From Urechis unicinctus (taxonomy: Eukaryota > Annelida > Polychaeta > Xenopneusta > Urechidae), in contig CM067344.1 of NCBI GenBank assembly GCA_034190875.2, positions 18,398,612-18,462,611 on the forward strand: DNA of 64,000 bases, in the 5' to 3' direction. A model generated the notes under the pieces. That model had not been told where the DNA came from and did no database searches. It was given only the letters and a program-made list of their open reading frames with translations. A program made the position numbers and the translations under genes. How positions within the stretch are numbered: position 1 is the stretch's first letter; every line of letters begins with the position of its first letter. Below, piece after piece: positions 57,912 to 64,000 of the stretch.

Positions 57912-59557
57912 TTACAATGACAGTCTTCCACACAACCCCAATTCAAATCTATACAAAAGAATTTCAAAATATGTCATTTCATTGGTATTACCTGGCCTCC
58001 ATAGTGGCATAGGGATAGTGGAACTCTTTGGTGCGAAGAATATGACCACCTTGTGAAACGATTCTAGGCTTGATATCTGCTCTGATGGGGAGAGTCTGCC
58101 AATTTCCTTTAGGAGATGCTTGCTGGAGACTATCAATTCCAACTCTTTGTATGGCTTCGATCCTATTTATGGTTCACACATTTATCAATACAGATTACAT
58201 TTCTTTGGTAAAATAGTACCACAGGGGCATGGATTTCACCATTTTGACTTATTCAATTACACTTCCCCCTGAAGTAAATATTTCTATAAAAACTTATATG
58301 ATTCAAAACTAATACCGACCCTTCAGTATCCACTTCCTGTCCTCTAGTAGTGCATTCTCACATTCCGGGTACAGCTCTCCATGCCACACGTGCTCATTGA
58401 CGACATGCCTAGTGACAGAGAATCACTTTGCTCTGACCAGATCCGCATCTCCATCGCTTGAGGCAGCACACCGGTAAACATGATTTGAAATGATTCTGGC
58501 CCACCCACTCAGGATGTTGCAGACTTTTCTTTTCCCTTTGGCCGCTATTTTCTTGTTAACCCCTGATTTACAAATAAGTGTGTGTTTGTCTTAAATGCTA
58601 ACATATAAATTTGGTATGCTAACATATTAAATATTCGTTGCGTTTTGTCATACAAAGAAACTAACCTTTGGCAACATGCAAAACATTAGACCAGTGTTGG
58701 ACTGTAGGTTGCTCTTCCCTCATGTACTTTTTCACCCCCAAATGTCTGTCAGTAGTGATGGATTCAACGGTCAAGTCATTCTCAGACAGGGATTACAGCG
58801 CAAGCTTCAGGCCAGCTAACTCCATAGCATTATAATTATTAACTTGTTTGCTCTGAATGGACGATATACAGCAGTCCTGTTTCGCCCGGTACCTTAAGAT
58901 TGGAGCAGCATCGAATGAGAGTTATTATGAAGAATTGTCTTTCTATTTTTCTAAATTCTCTTTATACCGAACAAGTTGCATGTCTAGAACCTTCAAAGTC
59001 TTAAGTGTGTAACTGCCATACTTAGCAGTGTGGCTTGGAGAACAACATCTGGCATCCCCTCCCACAGAAAGTGGTGTACCCTGGCGAGCAGTTGTCAGTG
59101 AGGTCTGTAGGCTCCGCCATAGTCGTCTTGCAGCTGGAACAAGATAGCTTCTCTGAATGAGATGGAATGTTGACATATATACAGTTGGGATTTTAATATG
59201 CCTGAACATGTTCAGTGTTCTTACAGCACTACTGTCACTAACAAAAATCCCTGAGGTCATTAACAAATTCCCTGCAGGTGTAGCTCCTGTAAAAGGTTGG
59301 CTTTCCAACAACTTACGGTATCCATTCACGCAGATTTGTTCAAAACAAGCAAAACTCCCCTGTATCTGCTTGATGATGACTCTGCAGGGGTCCAAGCACA
59401 GGAAACATGAGAGCAGCAGGGTTTTCAAACAGCTCTCATACACAATATATTTTCTTTGATTCTGACTAGGGCCATCCTCTAGATCAAACACCACTGTGAA
59501 CAATAAGAATGGATTCCCAACATAAGCATTCTGTGAGGTTAAATTTTTTTCCATCAA
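57912..59557 (-). pseudogene. DDE-like DNA transposase, decayed
   Basis: Blocks in order on the minus strand are FRHIKIPTVYMSTFHLIQRS and LSVGGDARCCSPSHTAKYGS (59230-59000); SENDLTVESITTDRHLGVKK and VQHWSNVLHVAKG (about 58790-58670); WARIISNHVYRCAASSDGDA and ECENALLEDRKWILK (about 58540-58320); and LLKEIGRLSPSEQISSLESF then HKVVIFFAPKSS (58120-58020). The order recalls a multi-copy transposase family of cnidarians and molluscs with a GDGRCDSPGH-type block and TDRH as candidate catalytic aspartates. In-frame stops occur at about 58826 and 58430. Whether gaps between blocks are introns or decay is unclear. I cannot name the superfamily with certainty. Confidence 0.65.
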
Positions 59558-59871
59558 ATAAAACCCTGTGATTGCACGACAAACAAAACAATATTTTTCT
59601 TACACTTCTTCAAACTCTATGTCATCATCAGTGTGTATATCGGCATCTGAGATGGACTAACATAAACTTGGGTACCTCTGGAATAGTTCTTTATTCCAGG
59701 AAAGATAGACCTCTGTGACTGTAGGGACTTGTATCAATACAATAAGTATGCTGCAATTTCATTTATCATAGTCTTAAAGGATGTAAATTGTTACAAATTG
59801 ACTGGGAAAAGATACATGGATACATACAACAGAAGCAAATGACTCTTGAGATAACCTTTATTTTAACACTT

Positions 59872-60100
59872 GCACGGCGTGAGTGATATTAAGACCCGCT
59901 GTAGTTTTGCCATGTTAGAGCAGTGTGCTCTGTGAGGGACCTTCCCAAATCTGGTTGCTGCTAGGTGATATTGGGACACGGTCGCAGTTATCGCACGACT
60001 ATCTGTGCGTTTGAGGCGATATGGGAAAAAGACTGAGCTTTTTCTCGAGCTCTGGTTGGATTAGAGGAGGGTGCCATGCGATAAGCGTGAATATCACTTC
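59872..60100 (+). repeat. dispersed repeat family R1, copy 2
   Basis: Shares GTGCTCTGTGAGGGACCTTC, CGACTATCTGTGCGTTTGAGG-type and GGGTGCCATGCGATAA blocks with copy 3. Confidence 0.85.
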
Positions 60101-60599
60101 CACTTCTGAGTGTTCATATATATTCCGGTTAATATGATGAAGCTAACCACATAATAACAATCAAACTATCAAATATTTATTTGTCGAAAGCCGTACAAGT
60201 ATCGTGTTGAATATAGGGCAATAAGAAACAAATATTGTTTTATATATTTGTCCAAAGTTTCAACGAGCATTCCTACTCGTACACTGCGTGACACTGGACA
60301 ATAATCTCCAAATCTGTTCAGTGCAACACGAACGAAAAGTTCTTTTTCTACAATAAAGTATAAAATAAATACAAGAAACGCAAATACATTACAATAATAA
60401 CAGCTAATTTTAAAAACATAGTCGTTGATCAATTTTTTCCCCGTGCTAATAAGCATGTTCAAAAAGACAATTAACAGGAGGAAATCAGACACTCATTCAA
60501 TTCATATTCACGCCACTTAATCTCGTTCCAGATGTAATCTGTCCCCCAAACACTATTGGGGAAACCGCTGTACCACTGCCTCAGCATGATTCCGGGGAG

Positions 60600-60900
60600 A
60601 TGGGATAATACCGTGACTTCCCGATGAGCAACCAGATTAGCGGCTGGCAAGCAACTGAGTCTTGAGAAAACTTCATTATAAGACATGCAAGGTGTGCGTG
60701 ATATTATGAACCTCCGTAGTGTTGCCATGCTAGAGCAGCGGTGCTCTGTGAGGGACCTTCTCAAATGAAGTTGTTTTTAGTGATCACATATCGACACGGT
60801 TGCAGTTATCCCACGGCAAACTGTGCGTTTGAGGCGATATGGCTTTTTCTCTAGCTCTGATTGGCTGAGAGTAGGGTGCCATGCGATAAAATACGTTGTC
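60600..60900 (+). repeat. dispersed repeat family R1, copy 3
   Basis: Most complete copy. Same orientation as copy 2 and inverted relative to copy 1 at 47275-47510. Confidence 0.85.
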
Positions 60901-61640
60901 ATCATCTGGAAGTATGCAATTTACTATACAGTGTGTCATGATACTCCAAGACGTTTTACAGACCTCCTCAGTGTGGAAAGGAGCAGAAATCTTGCGGTCG
61001 GTACCTCCAATGCGATAGCACTCGTGGGCGGCAGGCACATACATACCGGTCAGACTCAGTTTGTATAGCTTCAAATAGAATAAGCTAATAATTAGCTATA
61101 ACATTTTGAGGTTGTGATCACGTATAATAAAGAAAGGTCGTAAGTCTAAATTTAAAGTTGTCTCATTCCTATACACCCGGTACCTCGGAAAGAACCCCCG
61201 AAGTGACCAAGGAAAAGACATCAATAAACGCACCACGGCCACACATATACAACAAAAATCAAATCGATCAACTGGACTCGCCTGCTTGCAGTCAGATATG
61301 TGTCGGCTGAAATAAACACCGCTGAACAGCAGCACGACCATAAAAGGAAATGCTGAATACATGATGAGCAGCAACTTGCTCTTAGACGACCCTTTGCGTG
61401 ACTAAAACAATAACGCATCTGTTAGACTGAAAACGATTGTTAAAGCAAATGCCGCCATTATGAATTATGCATAGCCGATGTCGTAAACAGTTTTTACTTA
61501 AATTTATCCTCTCTACCTTAAAGCTTCTGGCCCCTCAGTTACCCGTCAGTTATTCCTTAACCCCAACTTAACAATCTCATTAAGGGGCGACCTCATTGGT
61601 GAACCTGCTAGAAGCCTATCAGCCAATAGCATTCGCTGAT
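60901..61640. other. no gene confirmed
   Basis: A minus-strand stretch (61096-61400) has a hydrophobic segment (LLLIMYSAFPFMVVLLFSGV) between an acceptor-like TTTTAG and a donor-like GGTGTATAG, so it could be a single exon. With no second exon or family match I do not call it. Confidence 0.35.
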
Positions 61641-61671
61641 GGGGGTGGGGGTTGGGGGTTGGGGGGGGGGG
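61641..61671 (+). repeat. G-run cluster (G-quadruplex candidate)
   Basis: Four runs of five or more G separated by one or two T bases (GGGGGTGGGGGTTGGGGGTT then G11). Confidence 0.8.
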
Positions 61672-61794
61672 CAGCCTCCAAAAGTAACGGAATATAAGGG
61701 AGTGAACACACGCTCACGGGAAAGCAAGATCAACAACGATATATCTCCCCTCGTTAGGATATTTCTTTTCGGTCACTTATGATAGATAGAGAAG

Positions 61795-62215
61795 TTATCC
61801 CGCCCTTAGAAGAATAAAGTATTTTTCTCCTCTTTCGGCCCTACAAAGTTGTTTATGTCTTCCATTCACCAAGTATTCAAGGTTGAGAGAACCAGGCTCG
61901 ACAACTGGTGGAGAATCTGGGTATTTGTGTATCTCCATTGATGCGACCACCTGGGTGTTTCCCAGTGACGTATTGCAATTTCTTGGATTTTTCGTCTTTG
62001 ACCACCAGATAGGCTTCGAATCCAGTCGCAATAATTTCCTGTAATGTAGGAACCTGGTTTGCTGGAAGCCGGAGTATGGATGGCAAAGCGAACTCCTCTG
62101 TTTTGGGAACTCACAATTGCTGATATCTGCTTTATTTAGATTCACCGTCCGAGCTGCGGATGTTCTAGCACGCTCGCCTTGACAAATCCTTTAGATTTCA
62201 TCTTGATCTTGTGTA
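61795..62215 (-). pseudogene. transposon ORF fragment, copy 2 (paired with 54700-54850)
   Basis: Starts on the minus strand with MKSKGFVKASVL, then VNLNKADISNCEFPK. Further down, three frames overlap with plausible protein, for example SSILRLPANQVPTLQEII-type sequence near 62086-62030 and GFEAYLVVKDEKSKK. Frame changes show decay. The N-terminal DNA matches 54700-54850 in inverted orientation. Family unknown. Confidence 0.4.
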
Positions 62216-62349
62216 GCAAAGGCCAGAGACCATGTGGAAGTATATTTTCTTTCTGAACCTTAGGTCATTTTTGAACTTGGTTTGTGTCGTAAAACTCAAC
62301 GGAAATAATTTGTCGTTATGTGCGCACAAATTACTTTGAAATCAACTCG

Positions 62350-62820
62350 CGATCTCCTTGCGCATCGGCTTCTGCGCAGGCTAGGATTCGCCTCTGCACC
62401 ACATAGATCGCTTTGGGGCAAATTCGGGCCATTACGCGAGAAATATTGATACGAATTATCAACTCTTAAATGTTACAAAAATATTTTCTACTGTGTTCGA
62501 TTAGAAGAATAATATACATATAAAAATAGTTCCGCGGACGTTTCATGGCCGTCAAGCGTTTCTAAAAATGGCGGCAGTCAGATGTGAAAACGAATTCGTT
62601 ATCGAAAATCGACTGAAAAAAGCAATAGTAATTTACAAACAGGATTGGAAATAACAGACAAGCAGCGATAGTGTTTGGAGAAGTTGTTCTTGGGAAACGA
62701 CGTTGTTGCTAATCTACCAACGGGGTATGGGAAAAGCCTGATATACCATTTGCAGACATGTTTGACGCTATGTTAACATAACATCCTAGCCTGCGCAGAA
62801 GCCGATGCGCAAGGAGATCG
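62350..62820. mobile_element. MITE with 38-bp perfect terminal inverted repeats
   Basis: 62350-62387 (CGATCTCCTTGCGCATCGGC...) is the exact reverse complement of 62783-62820. The 471-bp segment carries a RecQ-like helicase fragment. No target-site duplication recognised. Confidence 0.8.
62520..62760 (+). pseudogene. RecQ-like helicase N-terminal remnant, copy 2
   Basis: The plus strand reads LGNDVVANLPTGYGKSLIYH near 62691-62750, with the Walker A lysine in TGYGKS. Upstream DNA (GTTCCGCGGACGTTTCATGG, GACAAGCAGCGA) matches the minus-strand copy at 1936-2290. It is cut off at the right inverted repeat of the MITE, so only the first helicase motif is present. Confidence 0.5.
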
Positions 62821-63390
62821 TGTACAGACCTGACCTTTCTGTTTGCTTATCATGCCATAAAACTTTGAAACAGCGCAACCACGCTGACTGATAGGGCTGG
62901 CCACCATTGACCCAGGGGACTTGAGCAAACACCCAATAGTGAGCATCATATTGGATAGCCATCACAAAACAAACATCCATTGCTATATACATACCTATTG
63001 GTATACCAGGTCATTGCCCCCAAAAAAAGACCCATTGCTATTCCTGCCTTCGAGAACTAACGACCCATTTGTATACCAAAATGCCAAAATACCGACCCAA
63101 ATTGGCGGCACATCCCCACTGACCTCCATATAGTGAGAACCCCCCCCCCCCCGGGTTGCGGTGTGGCTCCAATGTGTAGGCTGTGGGTGCAACGTACTTA
63201 CGTACATACCTTCATACTCGCAGAGTGCATGATGGGTGTTATGTTCCATTCATTTGTTGCATTTGTTAATTAATATCCTTTTATATTGAATTTTTCCTGT
63301 GTATTTATGAGATTTATATAATGTGTAACATGTACAGTATTTTTATGCATGTCTAATGATTTATTATAATGTTTACATTTCCCATTCAAA
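62821..63390. other. no gene recognised; poly-C run at 63138-63151
   Basis: No domain in any frame. A C13-14 run lies near 63138-63151. Confidence 0.45.
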
Positions 63391-63396
63391 CCGTGT

Positions 63397-63420
63397 GGTC
63401 ACGTGACTTTGTGTATATAA
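63397..63420 (+). promoter_or_regulatory. candidate promoter: E-box and TATA box
   Basis: GGTCACGTGAC (palindromic CACGTG E-box of the USF/MiT type) is followed by TATATAA at 63414-63420, with GC content rising sharply downstream. Spacing fits a core promoter for the open frame that follows. Confidence 0.4.
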
Positions 63421-64000
63421 GCTGTGCCCAAACAAGCATCTCGCCAAAACCTTCTCCCACCCAGATGTCTATGGCAGGGGCTGCTCCAGGATCCAAGTCT
63501 CGTTGTACGCCTGCAGCGGATCGGCCCTCTCCGCCGCAACCGCAAGCGAGCTCATCAAAGACACCCTCGAGCTTGTTTCGCCCCAGGAGAAGCCGCTCTT
63601 CGTGGTCCAGCCCCCACCCAACCAATGGAATGCCTTCGCCAAATGCCTGGACCGCTGTCTAGTCCTCGCCGACCGAGAAATGGGGACTATCTTCGTAGTG
63701 TGGTACGCCCACCTTGCTACAGGTAGAATTTCCGGGATCTGCGTCCAGCCAACAAAGTGCACCGTCGACTGCGATGCCCGTTGGGAGAAAGCAATCCTTT
63801 GGGCCGTGGGAGACTTTGGTTTTCGCAACTGCCTTATCTTATGGGTAGACATCTCTCCCTCCGACGACGAAACCATAGAGCTCGCCCCGCTGCGCTGCTA
63901 CACAAATGACGGCGAAATAATCATCGCAGCCTCGAAGCGACCAACCCAGCTCCACCCAGGGGCCCCAGACATCCACCCGCTCCTTCCGCGAATGGTAACC
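63407..64000 (+). CDS. GC-rich open frame of unknown function, runs off window
   Basis: From the in-frame TGA at 63404 the frame stays open for 198 codons to the window end. Codons look used (GC-rich third positions). Features: SELIKDTLELVSPQEKPLFV, NQWNAFAKCLDRCLVLADRE, IFVVWYAHLATGRISGICV, WEKAILWAVGDFGFRNCLIL and DISPSDDETIELAPLRCYT. No in-frame ATG occurs until about 63680, so either an upstream exon supplies the start or the beginning is lost. The overlapping ATG frame at 63464 is short. No family recognised. The abrupt composition change suggests the edge of a mobile element. Confidence 0.45.

Noticed and set aside
61096..61400. Minus-strand exon-like segment with a membrane-like helix
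   Set aside because: Single isolated exon candidate without homology or partner exons.

Overview
The window is animal nuclear DNA, most likely from a marine invertebrate. Genes are split by canonical GT-AG introns, and the host genes are metazoan solute carriers and a lipocalin. The rest is low-density DNA full of microsatellites, minisatellites and decayed transposons of kinds common in marine invertebrates (YqaJ/THAP elements, non-LTR reverse transcriptases, a retroposon with an ACTC tail). The ACTC-tailed retroposon suggests a gastropod mollusc, but that is only an inference. Layout: 1-5.8 kb holds repeats and a decayed RecQ-like helicase piece. At 5.8-6.2 kb (minus) is one exon of an ankyrin/FEM1-like protein. 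At 7.8-13.4 kb (minus) is a complete ten-exon SLC7-family amino acid transporter; its introns carry a 42-bp minisatellite, a 164-bp inverted repeat and a SINE-like insertion with target-site duplication. From 14.2 to 16.0 kb are GTGA- and GAT-rich repeats. At 16.9-19.6 kb (plus) is a complete five-exon secreted lipocalin whose C-terminal tail suggests a GPI anchor. From 20.9 to 23.8 kb are a non-LTR RNase H remnant and a MITE. At 24.7-28.6 kb (plus) is a complete eleven-exon SLCO/OATP organic-anion transporter. From 29.3 to 35.3 kb are large TA arrays, a reverse-transcriptase fragment inside a 35-bp inverted repeat, and a family B DNA polymerase-like fossil. At 36.0-40.7 kb (plus) is a second SLCO copy with the same exon structure, two frameshifts and patches of near-identity to the first copy. 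From 43.3 to 47.1 kb is an element bounded by long terminal inverted repeats, with several ORFs I do not recognise. From 47.5 to 64 kb is a transposon graveyard: an integrase-core transposase remnant, a YqaJ nuclease with a THAP protein, a LINE 3' end, a second YqaJ, a DDE-like transposase, and a MITE with 38-bp perfect inverted repeats around a RecQ fragment. The window ends inside a GC-rich open frame of unknown nature. How the genes relate: the three transporter genes act at the plasma membrane (SLC7: amino acids; SLCO: amphipathic organic anions), and the lipocalin would bind small hydrophobic ligands outside the cell. I see no operon-like or pathway link beyond the SLCO tandem duplication. 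The two most interesting observations are exon-restricted homogenisation of the SLCO pair, in which the second copy is broken, and the 3.8-kb inverted-repeat element whose first gene starts inside the repeat. All exon boundaries were placed by reading splice sites, phase and family similarity by eye. No alignment or database search was run.
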